A stretch of 64,000 bases of DNA from Alligator mississippiensis (lineage: Eukaryota; Chordata; Crocodylia; Alligatoridae). The position numbers and the translations under genes are program-made. Under the pieces are notes generated by a model. That model searched no databases. It was not told where the DNA came from and saw only the letters and a list, made by a program, of their open reading frames with translations. Of the stretch, positions 1 through 37,397 are shown one piece after another; within the stretch, counting starts at the first letter, position 1, and each line of letters begins with the position of its first letter. The stretch is taken from contig NC_081827.1 in assembly GCF_030867095.1 (NCBI RefSeq), positions 212,965,310 to 213,029,309 on the forward strand, given 5' to 3'.

Positions 1-1513
1 TTTGACTGGTTTTGAGGAACACAAGTCATGGATACAATTTTGTGTCCTCAACTCAGTCATTTGGATGCCTTAATCCCTGGTTAGTCAAGTGGAGAGATAG
101 TATCCATGTCACACTAAGAAAAACAAAGGTTTTATCAGTACTTAAAAAAATCAGAAGTAACAGCCCCAAATCAGTCTGAATTCTTAACCTGCTGTTCAAA
201 CATCCCATTTTATTCCACAGGCTGATAGAATATAAAGTCTATTCTTAAAACATAAGACTTTTGGAGGTTAAATTGTAGGCTAAAATGAGTTCACACAATC
301 TTACAGTTTGGGATAAACATATAATGATGAAGAAAGTGTCAAAGAGAAAGTAGCTTAAAATGTAAAGGAGGGCTTTGACTGCATTCATGGGCCAACTCTA
401 CTGTTGCTCAATGTTATTTATAAATGTAGGCATAACTGGGACTAGATGAGACATGTAACACCAGCAATAAAAATAAAAAGAACAGAAAAAAAATATTTTT
501 GGCTGCCCATTTCACTACTATTAACTTACCTACGAATAGTATATTTTCTTTCCTGGCTATGATGTACATAGAAATAATGAAGAAACAACATTCCCTTACT
601 TGAGTTACCTTGGCAACACCTTGCAATAACTGGGGTGATGCTCTTTAAGCAAGCATACTGCTAATAATAACTAATGTTTCCTATAATGAGACCCCAAAAT
701 GCTTTACAAAGCAAGCTAAACATCATTAACCTCATTTTATGGATGGGGAAACTGAGGCATAGAAAGATCCACTGAGTCACCCAAGGAGGCCAGTGGCAGC
801 ACCAGGAATAAAACACAGGTCTCCTAAGTCCCAGTTAGGGCTCTATTCACCTGGCATCACTGACTCTTCAGCTAATTGCTGCCAAGAACAAATGACAAGA
901 CAGTGAGGTCAGAAAGGATTTAAAAAAAATGCTCCTGCTTATAGATGATATGACTTTGAATGACCAAACAAAAACACTTAGAAAATATGGTTCTAATTCT
1001 GCTCCCCTTGATGATCATGGCAACACTTCCAAGATGATGAGGTCCTAAAACTGCATCTGAAATCATAAGTAAAAAATGAAAGTAACATGGCCATTTTCCA
1101 ACAGGATTTTAAACTGTTAAGCCACATGTGTGATGGAAAATATTTACTGTTTATTTACTGAGTTGTACATTTCTGAAATTACCAACCTGCAAGGTGCACA
1201 TACAGTGTATGACAAACATATAGGGACAGCTGTCTAGCTGATGTACATCAGTATGCTGGCTCCACTGATGCCCCTTGGACAATTCCAAGTTTCATCAGCT
1301 GAGGATCTGCTCCATAATATTTACTACCTTAATCAAAAGCAGCAAAAGCAAAAGGTATTTCCTTCTTCCCCCAAATAAACAAAATATAAATCCACACAAT
1401 TTTTCTCTTTTGAAAAAGGCAACCAAAAGAAGTGGACCTTGTACTGTGCCCATAGAAGTTTGGGGTGTGTTTTGCTGTTAAATTGCAAGATTATCAAACA
1501 ATATAAACCAGAC
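1..1513. other. Intron 12 of GAD1, 3' part missing
   Basis: AT-rich intron DNA with no exon that I can recognise; the next GAD1 exon must lie left of the window. It holds one MIR-like SINE (655-855). Confidence 0.7.
655..855 (+). repeat. MIR-like ancient SINE
   Basis: Shows the recognisable MIR core: a 'ctcattttatggatggggaa' type box, 'actgaggca', then 'cacccaagg', 'ccagtggcag' and an end resembling 'caggtctcctaagtccca'. Ends are approximate because the copy is old and diverged. Confidence 0.7.
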
Positions 1514-27308
<25,795 letters not shown>

Positions 27309-27359
27309 CAGTTCAGAAAGTCACAGACCTTGGATCCCGTTTTTTCCTCCAATATTCCG
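27309..27359 (-). other. 5' untranslated part of the GAD1 start exon
   Basis: Between a pyrimidine-rich tract ending in an AG acceptor (27361-27360) and the GAD1 ATG there are 51 bases without another ATG. An alternative acceptor (TTCCTTCCAG) lies about 20 bases further upstream, so the exact border is uncertain. Confidence 0.5.
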
Positions 27360-28781
27360 CTGATGGGTGGACAGTAAAGAATTTACTGGAAGGAAAGAGA
27401 AGGCGGCTGTAGAGATCAGCTCTCCTGGAGGGACGAGCCCTGAGTCCTGTTTAGATGCAATAGTCAGGGTTGAGTCTGCAGCCAACAATAAGCAATTAAA
27501 CTCCTTAAGAAGTGGCAGTGGCTTGAGAAGCCAGCACAAAGGCTTGCACCTCGAGTGGAAGAGTCCTTAATACGACGTGTCTCAGGCAGAAAAACACTCG
27601 CCAATAAAGCGATGGAAAGGGAAGCTCACTGAAGGCACAGTCACTTATTTAGTTTAAAGACACGTAACATGCAAATATGGCAATTAGAAAACGCTTCGAT
27701 AGGCTGAAGAGCTAAATCGTGTCTCTTGCTGGATCTTGAAGCGCTACATCCTGCGCGAAATGATGGATGTAGCAGACCGTGAAGTCTATCGCAATTCTAT
27801 CAATGGCCACTGAAGAGGGCAATTATGGCTCATGTCAAATTGAAACCAACTTACAAAACACGCTTTTAAATTACCAGCCAAAATGACCTGCGATCCCACA
27901 CAGAATCCTTGCTGCCATTGTGTGCTTTATTAGCTAATCCCCGAAACATTCGCCAGCCTGGATAACATTCAAGACGGGTTGGTGGTTTAATAGCCTTCTG
28001 GCTGGCACATAACAAAGCCATGTTTCCTTCTTGCACAGGTACATGCATGGCGTACATGGATGTGCACAGATCCATCGGCATGTTACACACGACCACACGG
28101 TATCGTGCACGCACAACTGAACAATGGCGTTCGTATTTCAGCGTTTGCTTTATTTTTTACCAACGGTAACCAAAGGATGCCTAGGTGAACATAGCGACAT
28201 CCAGCCTTTTGTGGGCTAACCCTGCTCCCAGCCAGCTGTTAAGTTCCTCAGTGTCAGACATTGCATTCCAGTAACCAGTTTTGGTTCACTAATCGAGAGC
28301 TGCCAGATCAATGCCTCGCTTATCTCTTTGTCCCTGCCCACGGCTGGCTCCGATTTATTTTACACCCATTGTAAAAAATATCAAGGTCGCAGTAAATGGA
28401 TGAATAACTTATTTTTTTGCCAATAGTCGATAATACTCGTTTATTCATTTGCACTACGTGGATGTAAACCCGCGTCTAAACACAACGCTTCAGTGATTTC
28501 AATAGCAAACAGGCAAATTACTTCTCTTTTTTTTTTCTTTTAGAGCGAGAGAGAGAAAAAAATACAAATCCTGAAGCACAGAGACTCGCTGGACGATGCC
28601 TGGAAGTGAAGTAACAGGTTAGCACAAGCATCCAAGGCACTGGCTGTCTCAAAATGCCCGTTATTCCTCCCTGGGCAGGGCAGCACATACAGATGTTTTA
28701 GGGAAAAGCCCCATGTCTTGAAACAGGCTCCTGGCGGCTTGCAAAACAGAGTATAGTGAGAAGAGTTTAAAGGAGACTTAC

Positions 28782-28830
28782 CGCGGAGGAGAGAACCCGC
28801 ACTTACTCCAAGTGTCCAAAAAGACAGGGG
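28782..28830 (-). other. GAD1: Candidate non-coding first exon of GAD1
   Basis: On the minus strand two good splice donors lie close together: one ending an exon at 28782 (CCGCG|GTAAGT) and one at 28807 (TTGGA|GTAAGT). They sit about 25-60 bases downstream of a TATA-like box at 28858-28866. A short untranslated exon with alternative donors is therefore likely, spliced to the ATG exon at 27.3 kb. The 5' end (about 28830) is estimated from the TATA position, not seen. No ATG is needed here because the coding start is in the next exon. Confidence 0.45.
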
Positions 28831-28857
28831 GATTGTAACCTTGCAGGGACTTGGCCG

Positions 28858-28866
28858 CTTATAAAC
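28858..28866 (-). promoter_or_regulatory. TATA-like box of the GAD1 promoter
   Basis: The minus strand reads GTTTATAAG, followed about 30 bases on by the presumed transcription start and then two splice donors. The flanking 28.9-29.3 kb is moderately GC-rich. Promoter role is inferred from position upstream of the GAD1 start exon; mammalian GAD1 also uses more than one promoter. Confidence 0.35.
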
Positions 28867-29575
28867 TCCGCCAGAAACGGCGCCGGAATACCAATCGCGC
28901 CACGGAATTTAATGCGAGATGACCTTTTCCCACAAGTGCTTGGATTTGCTTTTTTAAAGCGTGAATCGCCGGTTGATCTGCTCCGACGCAGGCATGAGTC
29001 ACACCGCTGCCAGCACCTCCTCTGCTCCAATATGGAAGGCGAGCGGGCTGGCTGGGGGATCGACCAGGTCAGCTCGCTGGGATGGAAATCACGCGGCAAG
29101 TGTTGCCTTCCCACACTAACGTGACTTATTTGCAGGTGTTTTGGTTGCCTCGAGGGCTCTCTAGCAGGATGATGAATCCAGATCACGAAGCCGCACCCGG
29201 AAAGACCAACCCTATGAGTAATACTCAACACGCTCCCTTCTCAGAGGGGCAGGGGGAGCAGGGACAGCACTCCGGGGCTGGAGGGCTGATAAGTTGGCAC
29301 TAAGTCTCTGCTGAATCAGAGCTGATCAGTGCAGGCAGCGCACCAAAACCCCCAAACCCCTCTGTAACGTTCACTTCACGTGAAGTAGTCGCGATTGCCA
29401 GCGGACACCGGGTTTCTGAGACCAGCTGTTTCAAAGAGGAAAAAAAAAGAAAGCTCTTGGATCTTAACTTTCGCTACACACCTTCCATTCAGCCCTCTCT
29501 GCTCTAGCTCCTTCAGTAGCCTCCTGCCGTGCAGGGTGCTGCCAGAGGAATCATCAGGAAGGGGCCGTGTTGAAA

Positions 29576-29594
29576 CCCCCCCCCCCCCCCCCCC
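29576..29594 (+). repeat. Poly-C tract (19)
   Basis: Nineteen uninterrupted cytosines upstream of the GAD1 promoter. Length is prone to sequencing and assembly error. Confidence 0.9.
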
Positions 29595-29979
29595 GTTATG
29601 TGCCCCTCATTTATCCTTCTCCACGAACTCCGAGCCGGGAGCGATGACTGTTGTGAGTCTCCACCAGAGGGCGTCAAAGGCCCAAAGACCGGGACTATCC
29701 TCCTCTTTCCTGTGGCTACCAGGGAACACCTGTTTTTATGACTTAGTTTAAATGTTTTTGTTCGGTCTAGATTTCATACGAGACGTCCTTCGGCTAAAAA
29801 TAGACACCTTGAAGAAGGCCTTTCTGCTTTTAGCCGCTACGACCCGGGATTTAATTTTCTTTTCTTTTCTTTTTTTTTTAAAGAGGTTTTGCCAAATATT
29901 TGCAGCGCGGAGGGCATTTCATCTGCGCTCTGGATAAACAGGAGCGTCTCTAAAGAGGAGAGGGGGACGTGATCTCCTA

Positions 29980-31110
29980 GCACCAGTGACAGGCGGGGAA
30001 AGAGAGGGACAAGGAACAGTCCTTGGAGGGCCGAAGATTTCACCCTGGGAAGAGCAGAGCGCTCTCGGCGCGGCGCGGCGCGGGCTGTGGACCTGTCCTT
30101 TCTGAAGGACCTGCCGGTGAAAGCAAACCCTGAACCGGCTGCGTGGGGAGCAAAACCGGCTCGTGGGAGCGCTAAATGCCCCGGACGGGCGCTTTGCAGA
30201 GCAGAGGAAGCGGAGGAGCAATTCAAGCCCTCCGAGCCCAAAACCATTTGTTAAACGCGGATTTAGAGGTTTTAAAGGCTGAAGCGGAGGCGTCTCCCTG
30301 CTCCACGCTCGGGAATACTTTTAAAAGGGCGTTTCGGCTCGTTTGTTCGCCACCACCCGACTCAGCTCAGCGGGGCTGACCGCTTGCCCGCTTGTAAGCG
30401 GCCGGAGGGGCTCGGAGGCGAGCGGGCCGGGAGCCGGTCGGGCCGGGCACGTCGAGGCAGAGAAAGGCGAGGCTGGTGCATCGCTCGCTGCCTCCGGGGG
30501 ACGTGGCGGGGCTGCCCGGGGACGGCGGCTCGTCTAGCTCCGAGAAGCCCGTTCCAGCCGCGGCTCCCGCCGGCTCCATAGGCAGGGCCGGGCGAGGGCA
30601 GACGGGGCAGCTCGGGGCCGGGCATCAGCGGGCTCGGTCCGCGGAGAGCAGCCGCGCTCGGTCCGCGGACTCGGGGAGGAGGAGCGGGAGCCGCGGCAGC
30701 CCCGTCGCCGCGCGCTCCAGCACCGCGGACAGCGCCCGCCCGCCCGCTCGGCCTGGCTCTGCGGCCGCCGGACGGGGCTCGGGCAGCGGGGCCGGCGGCG
30801 GGGAGGGCGCTGCCCACCGCGGGGACCCGCAGCCGGCGGGCAGGGGAGGCGGGGCGGCCTCGGGGCAAGTCCCTCCCGCGCCCTTGTCGCAGGGAAGGTG
30901 AACCCGCCCCAGGCGCCCCTGCCTGTCCCAGCGCCGGCCTCTTCGGGGACCCCCGGCCCAGGGCAGTCACCCCTCGCGGCGCCAACACCACCGCGGGCCC
31001 CGCGGGGCCGCCAAGCGCCGCTTCCCCCGGGCCCAGCCAAGGAGACCGGCCCTCGCCTCCCACCCGCAAGCCGTGCTCCCTGCAAGCCTTTCTGCTGCTC
31101 TGCACGGCTT
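29980..31110. promoter_or_regulatory. Intergenic CpG island upstream of GAD1
   Basis: Strong GC and CpG density about 1.1-2.3 kb upstream of the presumed GAD1 start. Contains several overlapping open frames on both strands, longest about 247 codons, all without motifs and arginine/alanine/proline/glycine-rich as expected from composition. It may be a distal GAD1 promoter or an antisense RNA promoter; no exon was identified. Confidence 0.5.
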
Positions 31111-33415
31111 CCCCTTAACCCCCTGCCCCTGCCTGAAAGGGAAACCCATAAAGGAGACCTGCCAGGCCACAGTGCCCACTCTGCAGTCTTGGGCCCCCTT
31201 GGACCCCTCTGTTAGAACAGGTGCATTTCAAGGAGCGCCTTGCCTCGTCCATCCCAGCAAACTCCCAAAGGGAGAAGGGAACAGTTGAATATGAACCTTA
31301 ACACTGACATTGGAAAGGTCACTGGGGCACAACCCCCAGCACTGGAGACCCGATTAGGACCCAACCTTAGAGAGATCTCTGACTCTCCAGTCTCCATGTT
31401 TTGATTATTTTATTTTTAAATTCACTGTCTGTCAGTGGGCCTGCACTTTAGGACAGGCCTCTTGAATATATACAGGCCTAGCACAAGTAACACTGAACTC
31501 AAGCAAGGTGTCTGGGCACTGCAATACAAACAACATCCTGGTATTAAAAACTCATGCTCCTTTATAGCTTTGTGATTATGATCATAGCAATTGGTTTTGC
31601 TGGACTTCAGTCAAAAGAGACTGGTTTGTGTAGTTACCCCTTCCTCCCTTTATTTCCTCCCCTATAGCTTTGTTAGTATAACATCAAGCTATGCTTTCAA
31701 ATGAGAAACTTGTCGGTAATTTATAAAAACAGCAGAAACCACCACCACCCAAAACACCTGCAGGAAAACAGTTCCAGCATAAGTTCTGTACAACCTGCCT
31801 TGCTCTAAACTGCAGTGCTACAGGTAAATTTGTCTGTTACAAAAAGCAAGTAGAGCTCTGTTATGAATATTGCATTCTATTAAATTCTACAAATTGGGAT
31901 TAGACTAAGACTATTACAGATCTGAGCTCCTATTCTAGAGAGAATTTGCACAAATCCCTCTTCTTGTACTTAACAAAATATTTATTGCCACTGCTGAAGG
32001 TAAGCCACCAGCTGTTGTATGTTTCTGATTGATCAGTCAGTCACAGATCTTTTCTAAGTGTTTCAGACTTAAAAATCAGAACTGCCACTTCTTATCTGAA
32101 AAACACCCTAAAGATAGGCTGCCTTCTAGAACATTCTGCCCTCCTGTAATGAGAAGCATTCAGAGAAAGATAATTAGAATCACATTATTTTACATATACT
32201 GTGGCTCCCAGTTATGCAATATGTTTCTTTCTTTATTCATGCTGGTTTATGCTGTATATTCTAAATCAGTTTAATCTAAAAATACAAATTCCAACCTGCT
32301 CCCCAATCCTCACCCCTGCAAGACAACTAACAAAAGCCAAACAAGCCAACAAAGTCCTTGTTTGTCTAGTTTTCTTTATATTAGCGAGATTGGAATGTGG
32401 CTTTAAAAAGTGGTAAGGGTCAGAAATGTGGCATAAAGTGCCATTTTTTTTTTTATAGTCACACCAACTAATTTTTGTGTCTAGAATAAATTCTCATCCT
32501 TTCCCAATCTAACCCTGAAGAGCCAGCACAGCCAAGTTGGATTTTTCCTTTTCTGTACTATAAACAGACTGTACTAAACTAAACTCAGCTACATGCGAGT
32601 TATCCGACTGAATGGCAAAATTTGGCCTGAGAACCTTCAGTAATGATGCTAATGCACAAGAAGTAAAGAATGCAGCTTGAATGTCAAACTATACATAGCA
32701 TTTGGAGGGCTGGAATGTAGGTTTTGTGTTTTTAAAACCACATTTGATAAAGAATCATTGGGCTACCACCAAAAATCTCTTTCCACCATAACGAGCTACT
32801 TTTCAAAGTAAGACTGCACTATAACATCTGGCATACAAAGACTTTCTATAGGGGTTTCCTTAAGTTAGACTCAACACATCTGTTTTCAGGATTATAACTG
32901 CAATTTGACCTCAAATTAAACACTTTTCTCTTACCTGAAAGTGGTATTTTTCTTCAGGACAAGGTCAGTCTCTACTTTGATACAGAGATACATTCTTATA
33001 TAGGACAATGTAAAAAAAAAAAAAGAAGAACATTATAACAGTACAAGGAATCTAGTTAATTACTGATGGTCTGTCAGATAAATATGGTATTATCTTGCAC
33101 ATAAGAACACTTTTCCAGGTGGATGAGTTCATTCTCTAACTAGATGGAAACTGCACAGCATTCCCACAACAACAGCATCATTTCATTTTAAAGAAAAGAG
33201 GCTAGAATGAGCTTTTGGAAGAGTCATCCTTAGTTGCACACATCTGCTGTTGTGGTGCTTAAGAGCTGAAGGCTATGCCACAGCTTTATAATGAAGGTTT
33301 AGGGCAGCATATTTTCTTTCAGACCGAGACGCAGACAATTCTAATTAACAATGCCCTGAGCTCCCAGTGAACAAATCTGACCCTAAACATAGTAGCAATT
33401 ACTAATTCACGCACA
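31111..33415. other. Intergenic, no gene or clear element seen
   Basis: Returns to AT-rich sequence after the CpG island. Short open frames only, with no motif and no splice signals in context. Confidence 0.5.
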
Positions 33416-33897
33416 GGGTGCGTCTAGACGGGTGTGGACATTTGCTTCCATGGGGGCAAGTAGCAGTGGCACACCTTGTGCTGCTGCTACTACTTGTCCC
33501 TGGGGAATACTCATGCCACCCATGTTCTGGCATGCAGTAGGTTACCAGAGGTGGGGTAAGGGAGGCTGAGGCCAGTAACTGTGTTGGCTCCAGCAGCCTT
33601 ACCTGGTGTTCTGGGGCACTCTCAGGGCTATAGCCATGGCAGGAAGCCTGGCTAGCAGCTGGAGTTTGGCTTTGGCCAGCCAGGCTCTGGTTCTGGGAGG
33701 CGCATGCTACCGCCACATGCGTCACCCCCCTTTTCTCAGTGGGGTTTTTTTGTTTTTACCCTGGAGCTCCAATGTTCAAAAAAACTTCTCACACTGCAAA
33801 GTAGCAGTACAGGGAATGCCTGTATGTGCAGTGCATGGTGCCACAGATGTGTCTGCAGCACCACATACTGCATGTCCATACTCGTCTGGACATGAAC
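33416..33897. mobile_element. Foldback element with 3-bp target duplication (aca)
   Basis: Left GGGTGCGTCTAGACGGGTG; right (reverse strand) reads GTTCATGTCCAGACGAGTAT. Flanked by aca on both sides (33413-33415, 33898-33900). Interior shares 'gccatgttctgg'-type and 'gtggcacaccttgtgctgct' blocks with the element at 13.5-14.1 kb in the opposite orientation, so both belong to one family. Confidence 0.65.
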
Positions 33898-35222
33898 ACA
33901 GATGTATTTGGCTCTTTAAAACAGTTGAATAAACCCGTATCCACCCAGAGGTCCTGCATTTTATATGAAATTAAGGTATGCTGTCATCAAGTACATAAAA
34001 GCATTTATTGAGCTTTACTGGAATAAGAAGAACCCAGAAGACAGCAAATAAGTTATCTTTTGTGATAAAAAAGCCTTCTTGAACAATGGGAAGGATGGAA
34101 GCAAAGGTATGCTTGATCTCCACCGAACACTACAAAGGGGGTCCCAATTCAGCCCAACCACCTCCAATGCCTAGCAAGATGACATGATAGGTAGTCTTAC
34201 AGTTTCCACATTTCAGAAGAAGAGCAATCATTAGCTTGAAAGGTGGATGATGCCATTATATTCAACCTGAAAAGAGACATAATGCTTATAAGGGCTATAA
34301 GAAAATGTCTGGAAAGGGATACTGGCCTGTAGAAATAACCAAAGTAGGACCATAACAATCCTGTTGGCTATAGCCTGGTGTTCAATCAAGCTGAGAGCAA
34401 AGCTAGCAGAAGACTTCTGATAGAAGCAATTTAAGATTTTACTGAGCTAGTTCCATTCTCATTATATTTTTTCAAGCCTTCTCCCATCTTTGATCCATCT
34501 TTAATATCCTCTTTTATCAGAGGCCTAACTAAAACTGGAAGTCAGCTAATTTAACAACATTAGATGTTCCTCAGCACTCATGCTGTTCACACTGTACAAC
34601 TTGGATACTTGGACTGCGAGTTAATGATGTAGATCCACTAACTATTTCCCCCAGGAAAAGGGAATGTAACAGCTGCAAGGTTTACTGCAGCCCTAAAGCT
34701 GCTTATATACCCACAGAGTGGTTTTCATAAGGTTTAAGGAAGGATTCCAATGTTCCCCCCTCCAAGAACTAAAAGCTGAGCTCTAGTTTGGGTCAATGTC
34801 TTGTATGTCAATGAGAAATGGCATTTCAATATTTTCTTAGGCTACTATGGCCATTGCTTGCCAAAGGAACAATGTATTCAACATAACTGCAATTTGTTGT
34901 TCAAGATCATTACTGCTAAATGCTGGTTATTGTTCCTCATAGTGAAATGAATCACTTAGCTCTGCCTGTCTAAAAGGCTCTTCCCTGAGCTGTATCTGGC
35001 ATGGAATCAAGGTGAGTGCAATGTAACTGATAAGGACTTTTAGTAAACTATTGTTTTACTAGGGGAATTACATATTGATCTGTCTGTTATTTTTAAGTGC
35101 TGGTTAATCAACAGCCAAAGTAGGAAAATGTTTGCATTTTTAAGCCAGAACAGAACTTAACAACACTTTTGGAAGATATAGGACTGACATCAATGGCTGG
35201 ATTCCATTCTATCCATTAGGCA
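33898..35222. other. Intergenic, nothing recognised
   Basis: AT-rich DNA without open frames of note or recognisable repeat ends. Confidence 0.5.
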
Positions 35223-35467
35223 CCTAAGTGGTGCTTACAGGGGTTTGGGTTGTAGCCATGTTGGTCTAAGGACATAGGCAGACAAGGTTCCTTGGGTGAA
35301 TTTGATCTCTTTTATTAGACCAACCCAAATGGTTGGAGAATAGTTATTAAGCAAGTTTTGGGGTTCAAAAACCCTTCGTCAGGCTAAGGAAGCTTCAGCA
35401 GTTGGTGTGTGCTCTTTCTGGATGGAACAAAAAGTAAAGAAGCCAGGGGCTGGGCTGGGCTGGGGAG

Positions 35468-36022
35468 TCAGTTGCCAGGCAGATTATAATGTATCAAAAA
35501 TCCAATGTCTATGTTTAGTTCATGATCTCTAGTATCCAGCAGGTTGATGAAATGGAGCTCATAGGCTTGTCTCTGGGAAGTGTTGTGTAAGTTTCCCTTG
35601 AGGATCAGGACTGAGAGATTGGAGAGAGAGTGGCCCTCCTGTGAGAAATGTGCCCCCACCGGCAATTGAGTGTTTCTGTCTTTGATGGATTTCCGGTGTG
35701 CGTTCATTCTGGTGCGCAGTTGTTGTTTGGTCTCTCCTACATATCTTCCATCAGGGCATTTGGTGCATTGGATGAGGTATATTACATTTCTGGAGGTGCA
35801 GCTGTAAGATCCTGGGATGCTGATGGCTCTGTTGTGGGGTGTAGTAATGGTGGGGGTGGTGGAGATGTGTTGGCAGGTTTTGCATTTCTTGTCATGGCAC
35901 GGTCTGGATCCTTTTGGTGTGTTCTGGGCTTGAGGAAGTTTGCTTCTGGTGATGAGGTTGGCAAGGTTCGATGCTGTCTGAAGGCTAGGATGGGTGGCTC
36001 TGGGAAGATCTTTTTAAGAATA
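35468..36022 (-). pseudogene. Mirrored Penelope endonuclease copy, frameshifted
   Basis: Minus-strand copy of the frame at 36035-36616. A one-base deletion near 35982 (cagacagca against cagacaagca in the other arm) breaks the frame, leaving the last 79 codons open in one piece. Elsewhere the two arms differ at only a few positions, including an Arg/Gln change in the QRQAYE/QRRAYE segment. Confidence 0.75.
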
Positions 36023-36034
36023 GGGTCTTTCTAA

Positions 36035-36616
36035 TTGCAACCCATATTAGAAAGAGACCCTATTCTTAAAAAGATCTTCCCAGAGCCACCCATCCTAGCC
36101 TTCAGACAAGCACTGAACCTCGCCAACCTCATCACCAGAAGCAAACTTCCTCAAGCCCAGAACACACCAAAAGGATCCAGACCGTGCCATGAGAAGAAAT
36201 GCAAAACCTGCCAACACATCTCCACCACCCCCACTATTACTACACCCCACAACAGAGCCATCAGCATCCCAGGATCTTACAGCTGCACCTCCAGAAATGT
36301 AGTATACCTCATCCAATGCACCAAATGCCCTGATGGAAGATATGTAGGAGAGACCAGACAACAACTGCGCACCAGAATGAACGCACACCGGAAATCCATC
36401 AAAGACAGAAACACTCAATTACCGGTGGGGGCACATTTCTCACAGGAGGGCCACTCTCTCTCCAATCTCTCAGTCCTGATCCTCAAGGGAAACTTACACA
36501 ACACTTCCCAGAGACGAGCCTATGAGCTCCATTTCATCAACCTGCTGGATACTAGAGATCATGGACTAAACATAGACATTGGATTTTTGATACATTATAA
36601 TCTGCCTGGCAACTGA
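36035..36616 (+). CDS. Penelope-like GIY-YIG endonuclease fragment, open frame
   Basis: A 193-codon frame without an ATG at its head, so it is the C-terminal end of a truncated Penelope polyprotein. It shows VVY (89-91) and YVG (103-105), the family's version of GIY and YIG, then R112, H118, H140 and E164, in the usual order. A cysteine-rich stretch (C51, C56, C59 and C84, C95, C98) comes before and within it, as in Penelope endonucleases. The reverse transcriptase is absent. It is open here, unlike the mirrored copy on the left arm. Confidence 0.8.
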   Translation: MQPILERDPILKKIFPEPPILAFRQALNLANLITRSKLPQAQNTPKGSRPCHEKKCKTCQHISTTPTITTPHNRAISIPGSYSCTSRNVVYLIQCTKCPDGRYVGETRQQLRTRMNAHRKSIKDRNTQLPVGAHFSQEGHSLSNLSVLILKGNLHNTSQRRAYELHFINLLDTRDHGLNIDIGFLIHYNLPGN

Positions 36617-36620
36617 CTCC

Positions 36621-36656
36621 CCAGCCCAGCCCAGCCCAGCCCAGCCCAGCCCAGCC
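36621..36656 (+). repeat. CCAGC pentanucleotide repeat in the Penelope 3' part
   Basis: About seven CCAGC units just after the stop codon of the endonuclease frame; the mirrored arm has only three (35450-35465). The difference arose after the two arms formed. Confidence 0.85.
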
Positions 36657-36948
36657 CCTGGCTTCTTTACTTTTCATTCCATCCAGGAAGAGCACTCACC
36701 AACTGCTGAAGCTTCCTTAGCCTGACGAAGGGTTTTTGAACCCAAAAGCTTGCTTAATAACTATTCTCCAACCATTTGGGTTGGTCTAATAAAAGAGATC
36801 AAATTCACCCAAGGAATCTTGTCTGCCTAAGTGGTGCTTAGGCATCTAAGTGCAATCTTATTCTCCCATGTTTGAGCCCCTGGAAAAAAAACACAATAAT
36901 GAAAGAGGTAGGTAGATCTTTTCCCTCCTCCCTGCTTTTTGGAACTTA

Positions 36949-37397
36949 GGTTCCATCTACACAATTGCCTGGTTAACTGCACAATTAATTTAGACTGGCT
37001 ACACATGCAAATTAACTGTGTCACCTTAAAAAAAAATTTCAACAACAACTGTATGGCTGTAATAACTTTATAACTGGTTTCTATTAGGTTTTAATTTGCA
37101 CACCTAGCCAGTATCCCTGCCACTGGGAGACCGCAGCTGTAATTTCCCAGCTGATCTCCCAGCTGCCAGGGTGCACAGGGTCAGCTGAGGGGGCTCAGCC
37201 AGGGAGCCTGCTTCTTGCTGGTGCTGGGAGAGACCAGGATTGGGCTCCCCCATACCAACAATAAGGTACAGTCAGATCCAGTGCGCAATCCCACAATCAT
37301 TCCTCCTGCCATGCATGTGTGACATGGCAGGAGGTGTAATTGTGTGAATCACGCATTAGATTCCATTGCATTTTTACCTACACATGTAGAGGGGTCC
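36949..37397. mobile_element. Probable foldback element, decayed
   Basis: Left GGTTCCATCTACACAATTG, right (reverse strand) GGACCCCTCTACATGTG; flanks tta and tga. The interior has a clean stem, CCTCCTGCCATG (37306-37317) against CATGGCAGGAGG (37323-37334), extended by further pairing of 'gcgcaatcccacaat' with 'attgtgtgaatcacgc'. Related in end sequence to the GGGC foldback family. Confidence 0.5.

Larger units (their letters stand above)
35238..36825. mobile_element. Head-to-head pair of truncated Penelope-like elements
   Basis: Two arms of roughly 780 bp, the left on the minus strand and the right on the plus strand, meet at about 36030 around a spacer of about ten bases. They are near-identical, so the pair is young. 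The whole is flanked by a 15-bp direct repeat, cctaagtggtgctta, at 35223-35237 and 36826-36840, which marks one insertion event. Each arm holds the C-terminal GIY-YIG endonuclease region and a 3' tail; the reverse transcriptase part is missing from both. The left arm extends about 40 bp further into the tail than the right. Confidence 0.85.

Noticed and set aside
1..1513. Search for the GAD1 exon encoding GILQGCNQM
   Set aside because: No matching sequence in either strand of this stretch; the exon must lie outside the window.
30362..31105. Minus-strand open frame of 247 codons and overlapping plus-strand frames
   Set aside because: Very GC-rich, open in several frames at once, low-complexity Arg/Ala/Pro/Gly composition, no motif or splice context.
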